A stretch of 64,000 nt of DNA from Zerene cesonia (taxonomy: Eukaryota > Arthropoda > Insecta > Lepidoptera > Pieridae), in the NCBI RefSeq assembly GCF_012273895.1, contig NC_052108.1:310001-374000 (forward strand), read 5' to 3'. How positions within the stretch are numbered: position 1 is the stretch's first letter; the number at the start of each line of letters is the position of its first letter. Position numbers and translations under genes: made by a program. The notes beneath the pieces were generated by a model. That model had not been told where the DNA came from and did no database searches. It saw only the letters and a program-made list of their open reading frames with translations. Positions 25,301 through 38,419 of the stretch are shown here, in pieces.

Positions 25301-26591
25301 ACTTGGAAAATTTTCGGTTCGTGTGAAAAAAAAATAATTGCATCGTCGCATCCTTCGCTTTAGAGAGTTAGATTGCCAAGACTGAACAACTAAAATAATT
25401 TCCCAATAAGTTCCTCAAGGAATGTTTAAAGTTTCGATTGGCATGGATATTAAGGACCCAGCAATGCTGTATGATCATCAGTCTTATATCTGTTGCCACT
25501 GCTGGGACAAGGTTCTCTTATGGAGGTTTGATATAAATGATTTTGATGAGACATGTCGTGGAACTCTTGATTCTTCGACATGCCCGGTTCTTCACGTTGT
25601 TTCCCTTCACCGTTTCGACCTGTTAGGATATCAACAGTGTGCAGATACAGTCACCACTTCTCTCCAGGTGTGTGCAGGTGTATGAATAGAATATCACTTT
25701 AAGTTGGTGCTTCCCCAGTTAGTTCCGCCTAATCAAACAGTTATCAGTGAAGAGCATGACTAATATGACGACACACGAAGAATGACTCATTGCAAAAAAT
25801 TATTTATTAATTACGTCCGCGCCCCTTTTCAACGAAGTGTATGTACACGACACTCTATTATTAGATCTATATCTACTTTATTGCTATCAATAAAGTATAA
25901 ATTAATAAAATAAATAAAAAACAAGGGAATTCGCGATGTTGTAGCTGCTAGCGCATCTGAAAATAGCCAATCGCGACAGAGATAGTAAATTTCATTAGCA
26001 TGTGCGTACGCGCAGTTGCATTCTCTGTTATAAACAAACTTTCTCTGTTTATTACTTTCTGTCTATTCCGTGTCAAACTGCAATGAGAGATTTTTATCTC
26101 GAAAAGTCCTTAGGTCTTTGATTGTATTGAAATCTATCTAAATATATATTTTTTTTAAATATCATCAATTATTCCACTTAACCAATTTCATAGCCTAATT
26201 GTTAAATAATTTTGGAAAAAAATAATTCTACCTTTATAAGATTCTTTATTTATACAATGAAACGTAACTAATCTGCGACGATGACTAATTTTCATAAATA
26301 AAAAATGGCTAATTTACGAAATTTCTATAAAGTAGGTGAAAATCTCACCACCTGAGCTTATATTATACAAGCATTAATCAGAGCATACATCGAATATTAT
26401 TAAAGAATTAAATTGTGTCATTAAAGAAAACAATCTCAACAATCTGGTTGATTATACCATTTCGTACTAAATAGTCGATCTTTAATTTATTGGGTTTAAA
26501 GTCGCTTTAAATAGTAGATTATTACTTGTTTGTTAATAGACATAAACACAACTAGCCCTAGGTTATAACATAATGATAGAGATACGTTATA
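22347..26591. other. No gene seen
   Basis: AT-rich. The only recognisable item is a diverged RTE-like repeat around 25470-25690, whose open frame is a by-product of that repeat. Confidence 0.4.
25470..25690 (+). repeat. Diverged RTE-like 3' repeat
   Basis: CCACTGCTGGGACAAGG, CGACATGCCCGG and TTCCCTTCACCGTTT follow the order of the dispersed copies at 41731 and 61409. An 87-codon open frame across it is not a real gene. Confidence 0.55.
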
Positions 26592-27729
26592 CTTAGTCTG
26601 GCCATAAATACTGTTACACTTAATTATAAAAAAATATTACATTTGAATTTCGAATCTGTCANNNNNNNNNNNNNNNNNNNNNNNNNNNNNNNNNNNNNNN
26701 NNNNNNNNNNNNNNNNNNNNNNNNNNNNNNNNNNNNNNNNNNNNNNNNNNNNNNNNNNNNNNNNNNNNNNNNNNNNNNNNNNNNNNNNNNNNNNNNNNNN
26801 NNNNNNNNNNNNNNNNNNNNNNNNNNNNNNNNNNNNNNNNNNNNNNNNNNNNNNNNNNNNNNNNNNNNNNNNNNNNNNNNNNNNNNNNNNNNNNNNNNNN
26901 NNNNNNNNNNNNNNNNNNNNNNNNNNNNNNNNNNNNNNNNNNNNNNNNNNNNNNNNNNNNNNNNNNNNNNNNNNNNNNNNNNNNNNNNNNNNNNNNNNNN
27001 NNNNNNNNNNNNNNNNNNNNNNNNNNNNNNNNNNNNNNNNNNNNNNNNNNNNNNNNNNNNNNNNNNNNNNNNNNNNNNNNNNNNNNNNNNNNNNNNNNNN
27101 NNNNNNNNNNNNNNNNNNNNNNNNNNNNNNNNNNNNNNNNNNNNNNNNNNNNNNNNNNNNNNNNNNNNNNNNNNNNNNNNNNNNNNNNNNNNNNNNNNNN
27201 NNNNNNNNNNNNNNNNNNNNNNNNNNNNNNNNNNNNNNNNNNNNNNNNNNNNNNNNNNNNNNNNNNNNNNNNNNNNNNNNNNNNNNNNNNNNNNNNNNNN
27301 NNNNNNNNNNNNNNNNNNNNNNNNNNNNNNNNNNNNNNNNNNNNNNNNNNNNNNNNNNNNNNNNNNNNNNNNNNNNNNNNNNNNNNNNNNNNNNNNNNNN
27401 NNNNNNNNNNNNNNNNNNNNNNNNNNNNNNNNNNNNNNNNNNNNNNNNNNNNNNNNNNNNNNNNNNNNNNNNNNNNNNNNNNNNNNNNNNNNNNNNNNNN
27501 NNNNNNNNNNNNNNNNNNNNNNNNNNNNNNNNNNNNNNNNNNNNNNNNNNNNNNNNNNNNNNNNNNNNNNNNNNNNNNNNNNNNNNNNNNNNNNNNNNNN
27601 NNNNNNNNNNNNNNNNNNNNNNNNNNNNNNNNNNNNNNNNNNNNNNNNNNNNNNNNNNNNNGTAATAAATGTTATTTGCAGTTAACAATTTTCTTTTTTC
27701 TTTATTACAATATTTATGGCAAGACTAGG
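26592..27729. mobile_element. Mariner-like transposon with interior lost in a 1000-N gap
   Basis: Terminal inverted repeats CTTAGTCTGGCCATAAATAC (left) and, reversed, CCTAGTCTTGCCATAAATAT (right) are flanked by the duplicated target TA at 26590-26591 and 27730-27731. The left 70 and right 68 bases are visible. The rest is N (26662-27661). TA duplication and TIR text fit the Tc1/mariner superfamily. Whether a transposase is present is unknown. Confidence 0.8.
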
Positions 27730-28761
27730 TATATAACAGCTACAGGTAACACAGAATATGCACTGTCCTTTGCCATTTTTAATGTGAGACAGAAGTTAGA
27801 TACCCCACCACCAAATAAAATTGAATCAATGCAATAAATTGCTAACCTGACCTACCACTAATCGTACGAAACAAGACAAGTCCCTAATCTAAATTATCAT
27901 ACATTTCGAATACACGAACAACGCGCACCAACAGTGGCCATTCCGCACAACCATCACAGATCATTATAATCTCGGAGCGGAGGGCCCTCCCGTGGCCGTT
28001 TAGCGCCTCTTTGTTCCCGCAAATTGTACGCAATTCCACGGTTTCAGCTACAACTACAGCTCTACATACTATTGACCCAGATAGTTTCGACGTTTTCTCT
28101 TGACTGGAGAGTTTAAAAATTCGGCGTAAATTTTCGTGTACGAAGTTTTGGGGGTGACTAATGAGACAGGTTATAAGAGATTCTAGTTTATAGGAAGATG
28201 CTATGTTCTATGTAAGAGCGTATATGCTATACTTTGCAGGACAAGACTGGAAATTCACACTTCGCTTTCATGGTACTTTGTGGCGTAAACACTCATAGAA
28301 GAGTCTATTAAACTTAAATATATCACACACTACACAACGATGTATATTATAATAATAAACTATAGAAAGCTGAATTTTATTTGAAAATGAATAAATCTTG
28401 AAGAACTGAATGAAATGCATCACCAATAAACGAGAAAAATTCATGAATCTGTTTCACGTAAGATATTTATTTATTTAATTAACCTAAATATTTACAACGA
28501 CACTCGCAAGTTCGATGATCTCCGCATTGGCCAGGTTCATTGATTGAGGTCTAGACCTATCGGATTTATTGCCTGATAGCCAGCTGCCGCTATAGGCTGC
28601 TGATTTATGACGTATGCTATTACTACCGACACTTGTTTATTCTTACAATAATTGGACGTATCCGTGTGATGTCTTTTGTCTGCTTGTGTAATATGGGGCG
28701 GTGTCATTTCACATGTGTTTCCCTGATTGATTTTTTTTAGGGACTAGTAAGTGATATTCTG
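27730..28761. other. No gene seen
   Basis: AT-rich intergenic or intronic DNA. A moderately GC-rich patch at 27965-28060 has no supported frame. Confidence 0.4.
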
Positions 28762-29107
28762 TTTTTTTTTTTTTTTTTTTTTTTAATGTCACAATCGGCA
28801 ATGGAGCTGGTGGGACGCCTGATGGTAAGCGCTACCACCGCCCATGAACATTTGTAGAGGCGTAAAGTCGATTACAGACCTTACGCCTCTACAAATGGAT
28901 TGCCGACTTGATTGGGAATGATTAAGAAAGGATTGGCGAGAGGAATAAAGGAAAGGACTGGGAAGGGGAAGGAAAAGGATATGGGCCTCCGGCTCCCCCA
29001 CTCACCGAACGAAACACAGCAGAATGCTATTTCACGCCGGTCTTCTGTGGGGGTGTGGTACTTCCCCGGTGCGAGCTGGCCCAATTCGTGCCGAAGCGTG
29101 CTCGACT
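28762..29107 (-). mobile_element. SINE-like A-tailed retroposon
   Basis: Read on the minus strand, the element starts with TCGAGCACGCTTCGGCACGA text and ends CATTAAAA followed by a tail of about 23 A (seen as poly-T at 28762-28784). The same body recurs at 30310 and 51350 with A-rich tails. Its 3' part holds a 17-bp perfect inverted repeat (28849-28865 with 28881-28897). Open frames in it are artefacts. I infer target-primed retroposition from the A-tail, but found no clear target duplication. Confidence 0.7.
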
Positions 29108-29782
29108 ACCACATACAAATGTTACCACATACACATGTGTTGCCAGAGCGAGATATATTTTAAGTCGTGAAATGCAATCAGGAATTAACCATTGTACCAG
29201 GGCGGTAGTCTTCATAAACAAATCAGTTGGACAATGTTTAAAATATACTTGTTATAATATCTACTGCTACTGGAAGTTATATCTATCGCTGATCTATACA
29301 AATTTAGTGATAAATTTTATTGATTATTTCAGAAGTAATTACACACACCTTTGTATTGTTATGAATTTGATATTGTGTTATTTATACAATTTCATTGGTT
29401 TATCGACGACTAAATCAAAACATCAGTATCAATTTTAAAAAACAATCATATATGGCCTGCTTAACAAACACAGCAGGCAAATATCATCATCATTTAGACC
29501 GCTAATAAAGCCTAAATTGTCTAGTATTATATTCCTTTCTGGTGTATTAGAGAGAATATAGCACCTCTTTGAAAGTTCTTCTAAATAACAAAACGTAAGT
29601 AGAAAATAGAATTTAATCCGCACTTCTAAAACTTGTTTCAGTATCTTCAACCCGCGGGTAACTCTTATGTGAAAAGCGCGGGAAAATATGAATCGTTTTT
29701 TAGAACACATGTTTTTCGTGTCATTTTATTTTTATCCTTCGCAACAATATTTATTAACCCTAATTATGTATTTCACCGCTTT

Positions 29783-29950
29783 TCGATCGCCTTAAAGAAG
29801 CAGGTGGTTCTCAATTCGACTGTAACATTTTTGTGTTTGTTAGCACAGAACTTTCGACAGGGTAAACCAATTTTGAAGATTTTTTTTTTTTATTTGATAG
29901 CTGGTGCCTTCCGAGCGGTTCCATATTCAAATTCGTTCATCAAGTTCTGA
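29783..29950 (+). repeat. Lepidopteran-type interspersed repeat (unclassified)
   Basis: Contains AGGTGGTTCTCAATTCGACT, then ACTTTCGACAGGGT, a T-run and AGCTGGTGCCTTCCG. From memory this order is common in lepidopteran genomes. A shorter related copy begins near 50558. Confidence 0.5.
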
Positions 29951-30309
29951 CAATTTGAAGACGATTTAAAATAATTCTCGTTCCATAACAATCGGCCATC
30001 GACAGGCTATCGCAATCAAAACACTTGATGTGTGCTGACGTGACGTGAAGTGACCTCTAAACGCTGGTCTAGACTTCGTACTAGACTAAAATTATTTAAT
30101 TTATATCTATTTATAGCATATCTGTTACTTTTTATTTTGTATGACGAAAAATAAATAATTATACATATAACGATATATATAAAAAAATAATTATAATTAA
30201 TGTTCAAATGTCATCTATAAATAGTATCTATTGAGCAAAAACTTATTTTAATCTCACATTATTTGACCTTAACTCCCAACGTTCAATGCAAGATATTTTA
30301 TCGGCATTG

Positions 30310-30563
30310 ACGTTTAGATGTGGGAGTCAGGCACGTTTCGGCACGCATTGGGCCACACTGGCACCGGGGCACTACCACACCCCTACAAAAGATTGGCGTG
30401 AAGCAGAAGCATGCTACTGTGTATCGTACGGTGAGTGGGAAAGCGACCTTCACTCCTTCAACATTTGCAGAGGCCATAAGACATACCTCTGCAATTGTTC
30501 AAAGGCGGTGGTGATCACTTACCATCAGTCGAACCACCACCTCGCTATTAGCTACATGAAATA
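30310..30563 (+). mobile_element. SINE-like A-tailed retroposon, shorter copy
   Basis: Same family as 28762 and 51350: GGCACGTTTCGGCACGCATT head, CACTGGCACCGGGG, CGGTGGTGATCACTTACCAT and an AAATAAAA tail. The internal pyrimidine-rich block is missing. Confidence 0.65.
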
Positions 30564-31907
30564 AAACCATAAAATTTTAATTAAGATCACAGTCACAGTC
30601 ACGTGACATCTTTCACGTGTCATCTTTCAAGTCGCAACCGCCATATTTGTTATTAAATTAAGATAAGTCTCAACTAGACTTCGCAATTCACCTGAGACGC
30701 GTGTCGTACGGAGATAACTTGTTCCTTTAGAGTCAGCAATCCAAGCGATGTTGCGTGAAATTCAAATTAGTGAACACACTGACAATTTCGCCACAGAAGG
30801 ATTAACACTAATATAAATTGGATCTAGTCTAGACGTATGGTATAATTTAGGGTTTGGTGTATATATATTTATGTTAAATATTCGTATTCAAATATAATTT
30901 ATACATGAAATTTCATAAAACTTTATTTTCAAATACCCACTTACCTACACATGAATTGTTCTTCTCATAATATCTTTCAATTAGTGCCATTTTTCGTTAC
31001 TGTATTACATAATTATTGAAATTAAATTTTAATTTGAGTGAATTCGGCTAGGTGCGAGAAATTAAATCATAACCTTTTGAAAATTAATATATATATTATA
31101 ATGTAACTAACATTATAGATATACTACGGTTTAGTAAACAATTTTTTTTATAATAAGCTTTCTAATAAAAACACCTTCACCACCTCCAAGAAGAATACAC
31201 AAAATTCGATTTTTTGACGTAGATATTACGAATTTAACCCAAAAATTCAAGTTCATTAATACTTTAGAATGAAATGGGAAAAATTAAAGCAATAGGCGTA
31301 TTAGAGATAAGATAACGCGCAAACTCAAAGTTCCGGGTTCGATGCGCGGTGTAAACAAACTGATATATTAATTATATCAAAGCCACTAGCGGGAGATTTG
31401 ATAGCAGTCACGTGTGTGCCCTTAGATAACGTAAGTAAATAGCATAAGCTTAAAATAGATTTCAAATACTTAGGCCGGGTTTAATGTCTCGCTGACAGTC
31501 GGTAGCCGTATCAACAAAATTCAATATATGGCATCAACAGAAATACATCATCTCTGAAAATTATAACCGTCTTACTAGTACGGTTCATGAGACAGCCTGA
31601 TGACAGACAGACAAGCAAACAGACAGCGAAGCCTTAGCAATAGGATCCCGTTTTAAACCCTAAAAATGGGCTTATCCCTTTTTATTTTCTTATTCTTTTT
31701 ACTTATAGAATACTAGCATTCAATGTATAAAAATGTTCGTTAGTGACGGCACACGCACCGGGGTCGCGTGCAATGTAATCAAGGGGCGCCAAGTGATAAC
31801 TAGTGGGTTGCTAGGCGCGATTGTTTACAGTGGAAATGTTACGTTCCTTATTGTTATTGTAGTAGTAACGCAACTCTCTCAATAGACACGAAAATGTATA
31901 CTTAAAA

Positions 31908-32111
31908 TCCTACTACTATTATAAAGGCGAAAGTTTGTAAGTATGGATGTATGGATGTTTGTTACTCTTTCACGTAAAAACTACTGAACCGATTGCAATG
32001 AAATTTGGTACGTAGACAGCTGGACAACTGGAATAACATATAGGCAACATTTTATACCGATATTCCTACGGGATACGAACTTACGCGGGTGAAACCGCGG
32101 GGCGCAGCTAG
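31908..32111 (+). mobile_element. Non-autonomous Helitron-like element
   Basis: Intact 204-bp copy: A|TCCTACTACTATTATAAAG at the 5' end, CGCGG-GTGAAA-CCGCG hairpin, then CGCAG-CTAG|T. This is the best reference copy in the window for this subfamily. Confidence 0.85.
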
Positions 32112-32208
32112 TAAGAAAATATAATAAGTACAATGAAAAATATATCGTTCGATATATTAATTTTCAGTTACAAACATTTGGATGGTTCCTATATATAACT
32201 AGCTGCAC

Positions 32209-32381
32209 CCGGCAAACTTTGTTCTGCCTTGCTCTTATACATTTAGGTGTATGAAAAATAGATGTTGGCCGATTCTCATAGATACCGGATGAGCACAAAA
32301 AATTTCATCAAAATCGGTCAAGCTATTTCGGAGCAGTATGGCAACGAAAACTGTGACCCGAGAATTTTATATATTAGAAGA
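32209..32381 (-). mobile_element. Helitron-like element, second subfamily
   Basis: On the minus strand it begins TCTTCTAATATATAAAATTC and ends CCGGGTGCAG-CTAG, with A and T flanks. Internal GGCCGATTCTCATAGATACC text recurs in the copies at 43340 and 47346. Confidence 0.75.
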
Positions 32382-35300
32382 TAAAACCTGATCAATGTTC
32401 ATTTTTCTTAGTAGATTACATCATTGTTCTCTCTCGCGCAGTAAATTGTCTTTCCGTATAAAAATTCGTGTCGAAATCATTCCCGCTTCCCGTCTGCGGA
32501 ATCTACTTTTCCCAACTCCGGTATACAAATGAAAGAAATACTCTTAACCGGCTCTCACTGGAAACTGAATATCACACAAATTGGGACGTCGATTGCGCAT
32601 GCGCAGACGGTTGCAATTGAAACCGCGGCGAACCGGCGATGGACACGTTTCCTATTAGATAATACAACAAAATGGTCTTACAATTTACTTAATACTATAA
32701 ATGCAAAAGTGTTTGTTTGTCTATATGTTACTTTCATTCAGGTAGCAGTGGAGCGCAGAGTTTTTTTCTTGAAATAGCGGTTTCTAATAGCAATTTGATT
32801 AATTAATGTACTGAATCATATGAATATCACTACCACACTGACAATTAATTTTAAAAGAAGAAGTGTACCTACATAGACAGTGGTACATAGTGAACGCAGC
32901 GCTTAGTGTCTGCCTAGCTCAACAGATGGCGTTACTAGGAGTATAATACATTATTTTGAAACATTATAATAACAATTTACATTTCAATAAAACAGATTGA
33001 ATTAATCCAAAAACAATATCCAATATAACCATAAACATACTTTGAAATAAACGCATTGTTTTATGTACACAATTGAACGGCGAAACAATTAACGAGTCCA
33101 CAAACAATGGGATCAAATTAATCGCGCGGATTCGAACCCCGCACCCGGACGGCGGGAGACAATGCTGGCAACATTGAATCGTGACTTTGATGTGACGACT
33201 TCAATGGTAAAGGAAGATACAAAAGATGTTTTACATTTGTTAATTTATTAGAGTTTACTTGCCTACTTTAAGTTTATCGATTTTAAATATAGTACCTATA
33301 AATTTATATTATAATATTATACTAGGAATTTCATCGAGACCTGGACAGGCGTTTAGTTATCAACTTATACATAGGAGACAAACTTGGTATACCTGACTTG
33401 CCTACAAAATGATTTAGCATGAAATATTATTTACAAATTTATCCGAAATGTACATAATATATTAAATATAAGATAATTCTCTATTAACGTCACAATAACA
33501 TAATAGTTCAGTAGTGACGTAACAAGATGGCCGACCGGGAGCTGCAGCAAACAATTTGGCAGCGGTGTCGTTGGCTCGCACCGGCCATTAGCGGCCCGCG
33601 TTCGCAATGTATGGCACTGTGTCGCCACTTTACGGTCAATTGTTTTATCTGTGCACCTACCTTTTGTTTATGAGACATTGTCTATAACAGACATTGATAA
33701 TTCCCATACATATGCCATTAAGGATTTATCCTAAACTCTAAATTTGCATTTAATATCAATATACTTAAAAACTTTAAACTACTTACTGACATAACAAAAG
33801 CGATAATTGTAATTCATATTTTTAAAAATGTATTAAATAAGGCCAAGGTTGTGTATTATAACGAAGACCTTGCAATAAATACATCACATAGGATGTCACT
33901 GCTAACACATTGGTCCTTCGAGCCGGATACAATCACACACGACAAATTATCGAGCGTTGCAATATCCTCAGCGAAAACGGAAGCCAAACACAAAAAAAAA
34001 GCGTCAGCAACACAGTAACGGTCGACTGCACGTCCGTCTGTCGCTAAGCTCGGTACAGTGGCTCTCCTTGAATGGCGCCTACCGGCCGCAAATACGACGT
34101 ACAATAAACTTTATGTACATTTACGCACACCGACTAACAATTGCTCCCCAACAGTACGCGCATATCGATTCCATCGAATATTTACACGGTTTATAATTAT
34201 GTAGTATGTTATTCTGCAAGAATACAATGTTTATTACAAGAGAAATATGCTGAAATTTAGAGTCGGTGTCTATGCGTTAGTTAGAGAATGTTAATTATTA
34301 TTGAATTAATTATAATTGTTACTTATAATGTTTAATCTATACTATCGGACTGACTATTCGTAAACACGCAACGAGGGCGCATAATGTCGTATTCTGTGAT
34401 ATCTTTAAAATAACCCATTATTTATAATAATATATCATTTACCGAAAAAAAAATGACAAAATATTTTCTAATAAATTTTCACTTCAATATTATTTTGTTT
34501 AATAAGCTGCACTATTCGACCGTACTGCCTAGTAAAATATCAACATAATAAACATAACTTTATGTCCAAAGAGTTATTTTATGACATTAAGTTTAAAATG
34601 AAAATTATGTTCTTAACCCGACCCGATTCTATACCTGCCTACATTTGGACAAATAAACAGAACACTATCACAGACAATATAGCTAATAGACGATACAATA
34701 ATTTCCTTACAAGTACCCTGATCGAACCGCCTCCGCAATCTCACGCGTGTGTGCGAGTGCACGGCGCGGCGTGCACAGGATGGCCGGCCAAAGACCCCAC
34801 ATTGTAACGTTTTCAGACAAGGACTTTATTGTGATAACTGGTTTTATTGCACTCGGCCTATGATCGAATCCTACGCAGGAATTATTGACTAGCTCCTGCC
34901 TTTGAATCGCCACCAGCGGTGGTAGGTGAAAGACTATGAATGCCTGTTTAAACTGCATATAAAATAAATATGTATATAAAGAAATAATGAAAATAAATAA
35001 TTAAGTTTTCAGTTTAACAAACAACCGCGTATGTCATACCTATTTTTTATTAATGTTTTACGACGACTATGACGACAATATGCTTAATAATAATACATTA
35101 TTAAGCAGATATATCGTTTATTTGCCCCATAGTCATGTAGTTTCTAATCGTACGAATTATCCCGTAAAAAATCACTCTTAACACCATAATTTTTGCTCCT
35201 CTTCCATAACAAACCCCTCGCATGACACCGCGAGCCACGCCACAGTATAATTTACGTATTTATTTCAGCACACGCATCGTCCCCCGTGTTTAATTAGCCA

Positions 35301-35646
35301 TAACTTAGCATCTGGTAGCCCCCGGGCGGTGAGTCATGCGCAGCCGCGAGACAACACTGCCGGTTGTCAGTTTGTATGTGTTAGTACTAATTTCAGGGTA
35401 CTGATGCTTTAAGTAAAATTTTAATTTAATATTATCTACTTGATGGTTAAGCTTCAACAAAAAAAAATATTTACTAATGCCTACTGATGCCTTTTAACCA
35501 ACTTACTATATATCTAACTACTATTTACTAAATATTGAGATTTTTACTGAGTTATTATTTTCCTATGAAATTTCCAAATACTAGGTAACCCTTACAGTTT
35601 AGACGCTGCACCGCTTTACTTTTATGTGTTAAGAAATTATAATGAA
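32382..35646. other. No certain gene; NRF-1-like palindrome and a tRNA-like scrap
   Basis: TGCGCATGCGCA at 32594-32605 matches the NRF-1 site consensus inside a GC-rich patch. A perfect B-box complement lies at 33128-33138. A CpG-rich patch at 35215-35385 has no supported frame. The small ORF at 33527 is listed separately. Confidence 0.4.
33527..33673 (+). CDS. Small ORF with strong start context, possible first exon
   Basis: ACAAGATGG at 33527 opens a 48-codon frame (MADRELQQTIWQRCRWLAPA...) in a GC-rich block of about 100 bases. A donor-like GTATGG follows the codons for Ser-Gln. The 3' half becomes AT-rich and Cys/Phe-rich, less protein-like. Unrecognised; it could be a regulatory GC island instead. 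Confidence 0.2.
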   Translation: MADRELQQTIWQRCRWLAPAISGPRSQCMALCRHFTVNCFICAPTFCL

Positions 35647-35844
35647 CTAGCTGCGCCCCACGGTTTCACCCGAGTAAGTCCGTATCCCGTAGGAATATCG
35701 GATTAAAAAGTTGCCTATATGTTATTCCAGTTGTCCAGCTCTCTACGTACCAAATTTCATTGCAATCGGTTCAGTAGTTTTTGAGTGAAAGAGCAACAAA
35801 CACACACACATCCTTACAAACTTTCGCCTATAATATTAGTAGGA
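35647..35844 (-). mobile_element. Non-autonomous Helitron-like element
   Basis: Minus-strand copy of the 31908 family, 198 bp, with TC and CTAG ends between A and T. Confidence 0.85.
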
Positions 35845-38214
35845 TAAATCATGTTAAAATACTTTACACATATATGTTATTTCTATTATAAAATAAAACC
35901 ACTCAAATCTGACGGACTGTATTGTCCAATACATTAAATTATTTACAAAATAAATTTTGGGCTTGTGATATTTCCCATTGCCCGCTTAGCAACAGCTTTC
36001 TCTATCCAGGCTTATACAGGTTTTATCATATCTAGATATTACAAAAAATATAGATATGATATAAATATTACCAACGTACGTGATGTATTCAGGAAAAATC
36101 CTTTTATAATATCGCAACAGTTTTCCAGGAAAGAAATATTACGTCGAACGCAATTATCTTATACACTATGATTATATTCCACATCCGCCGATATAATCTG
36201 CGCGCACGCTGACTAACTCGCATCATTATACATCTGTATACACATGTCGTGTCCCCACATGTAATCATATATAGATTCTATGAACCATACAATGCTAATA
36301 GATTTAAATGTGTGTGTTTTCATATTGCTATGTTATTGGTTATATTTATCAAGTCAACGTGCGTATACAATTTTTCTCAATCGCCTTCAATAAAAGGAGT
36401 TTCACTACACTGTTTTTTTTTTTTTGCTTTTTTGTTTTGATATAAAATTGATAAGATATTATTGGAATGTGTAAACCAAACATTCAAAATCATATACCCG
36501 TTCAATCTTGTTTGTAACTTTGTCTAAATGCTGGCGCTCCGTGTGCGACCACATCACAAAGCGCGTTCGTTTTGCGGCGAATCGCGATGATAGCCTGAAG
36601 GGCCTACTGCATCTCAGCACGGGCGCGTGGGTGAACTGAATGTTCACCCTGGTATCTTCATGCTTGAACGTGCGCTATCAAAATCGGCAACACGCCGTGT
36701 CATCAGCAACGTACTGATACAATTCTGTTGCTACACAAATGTCGACGCAATTGACCCGCGTCAGTCATGATGGCAATCAACAAATATCACTCGTCACACA
36801 TACTGCCATGGGTTTAGTACAAGTTAAATGAATCCATGTTTTGATAAAAGGAGCCTTTAATTCACTCCGGGATATAAAACAAATATCAAAGTCGGTTGTC
36901 TAGTATCTATTATAGAACATTAATTATTTCCCAGGTGGTGTTATTATAAAGGTTTGAGATTATTAATACATCTTTATTCATAATAATACATATCAAAATG
37001 ATAAATAGAACATAATCGCATTATCTTTACGGCATAGAAAACATTCAGTCGCAACAAATAGCTATTTTATTTAAATACAAAGTTAATGCCGGCGGATATC
37101 GAAGAATAACGAACACCGTACTTTTGGGATTGAGTCTTAATCTTAATCTTCTTTTCGAAGTTCAAAAATTGTGTACCTATTATATTCCTCTGTAATTTGC
37201 TGATAATCCATATATTTTTCTACCAAATTTTCTTTAAATGTCATGAGCTTTAGTATTACTCTAAAATGTGAATAGAAACGAAAACGCGGAATATATCAAC
37301 ATATATTTAACATAGTACGGCATTTAATTTTTAGTTTTATAGCATTGAAATGCTTTTATAATACGGCTTATGTTTCTATCTATACACTAACGATACCACC
37401 TTATCCTTCGGGCTTTGTCTTCGTATATACAATTTCATACATTATCACACACAAAATCGCCTACATTCTATATTTTATTGTGTATATATAATCATCGATA
37501 TATGTATATCAATACAGATAAAGTTATGCTTCATGAAGCTACAAAGATTATACTGATGACATATGACAATAACTTATAAATATTACCAACCAAAACGTTC
37601 TGAAGAAACCACAAAAAAAATTCAAACATCTACCTTCCTGCAACTGGGCACAAAAGATGTCTCAACAGAAAAATTGAATAGCATCGAGCGATACAGACAA
37701 TTCGAGTCTAGAACCGTAGCCGGATGGATCTAGTGCAGATCAGATTTGATCGGGTTACGTCCTGCGCAATTTCATAACACTTTGAATTATTTACGGGCCA
37801 TCTGATCACTTCAGGAGATATTGAATTTCTTTGTTTGCTGTTTATATATCGTGAATAAATAGATAATTCGTGCAATGCGCCATAACGCATGCATTACGAA
37901 AAATGCTAAAATACACTACGAGAAAAGTAAATGCATTTAAACAACGCATAGTAGATATGAATTATAAATTAATTATTATTTTTAAAACGGACTCACTGAC
38001 CGAAGACGTCTAATGAAATCACATACCTGTAACAAAAAAAATATTTTATAAATAAGATAACTTGTACATACTGTGAGTCACAATAATCTAATATACCTGT
38101 AAAACATACATACGAGAAAATCTACGTATGTAGGTGTATAAAAACAACTTGTATGAAGGCAGACAAAAATTGTGTCTAACGTCTATGTTCTGAACTAAAG
38201 ATAAAGAAATAGAA
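35845..38214. other. No gene seen
   Basis: AT-rich. A GC-rich patch at 36530-36660 gives a basic minus-strand frame (MNIQFTHAPVLRCSRPFR) that I do not accept as a gene. Confidence 0.4.
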
Positions 38215-38419
38215 TCCTATACTACTAATATTATAAATGCGAAAGTTTGTAAGGATATGCGTGTGTTCGTTACTCTTTCACGCAAAAACTACTAAACCGA
38301 TTACAATAAAATTTGGTACATAGACAGCTGGACAATTGGAACAACATATAGGCAACTATTTATCCCGATATTCCTACGGGATACGGATTTACGCGGGTGA
38401 AACCGCGGGGCGCAGCTAG
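38215..38419 (+). mobile_element. Non-autonomous Helitron-like element
   Basis: Plus-strand copy of the 31908 family with A|TCC start, internal CGGGATACGGATTTACGCGG and CTAG|T end. Near its start, ACTAC is partly repeated relative to other copies. Confidence 0.85.

Larger units (their letters stand above)
29108..31907. other. No gene seen; two repeat copies inside
   Basis: Holds the repeats annotated at 29783 and 30310. The remainder is AT-rich without a supported frame. Confidence 0.4.

Noticed and set aside
25422..25685. 87-codon plus-strand frame
   Set aside because: Overlaps a diverged RTE-like repeat, so it is not a host gene.
26624..27688. Long open frames across 1000 N
   Set aside because: Gap artefacts. 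The same applies at 42024-43204, 52682-53771 and 59869-60952.
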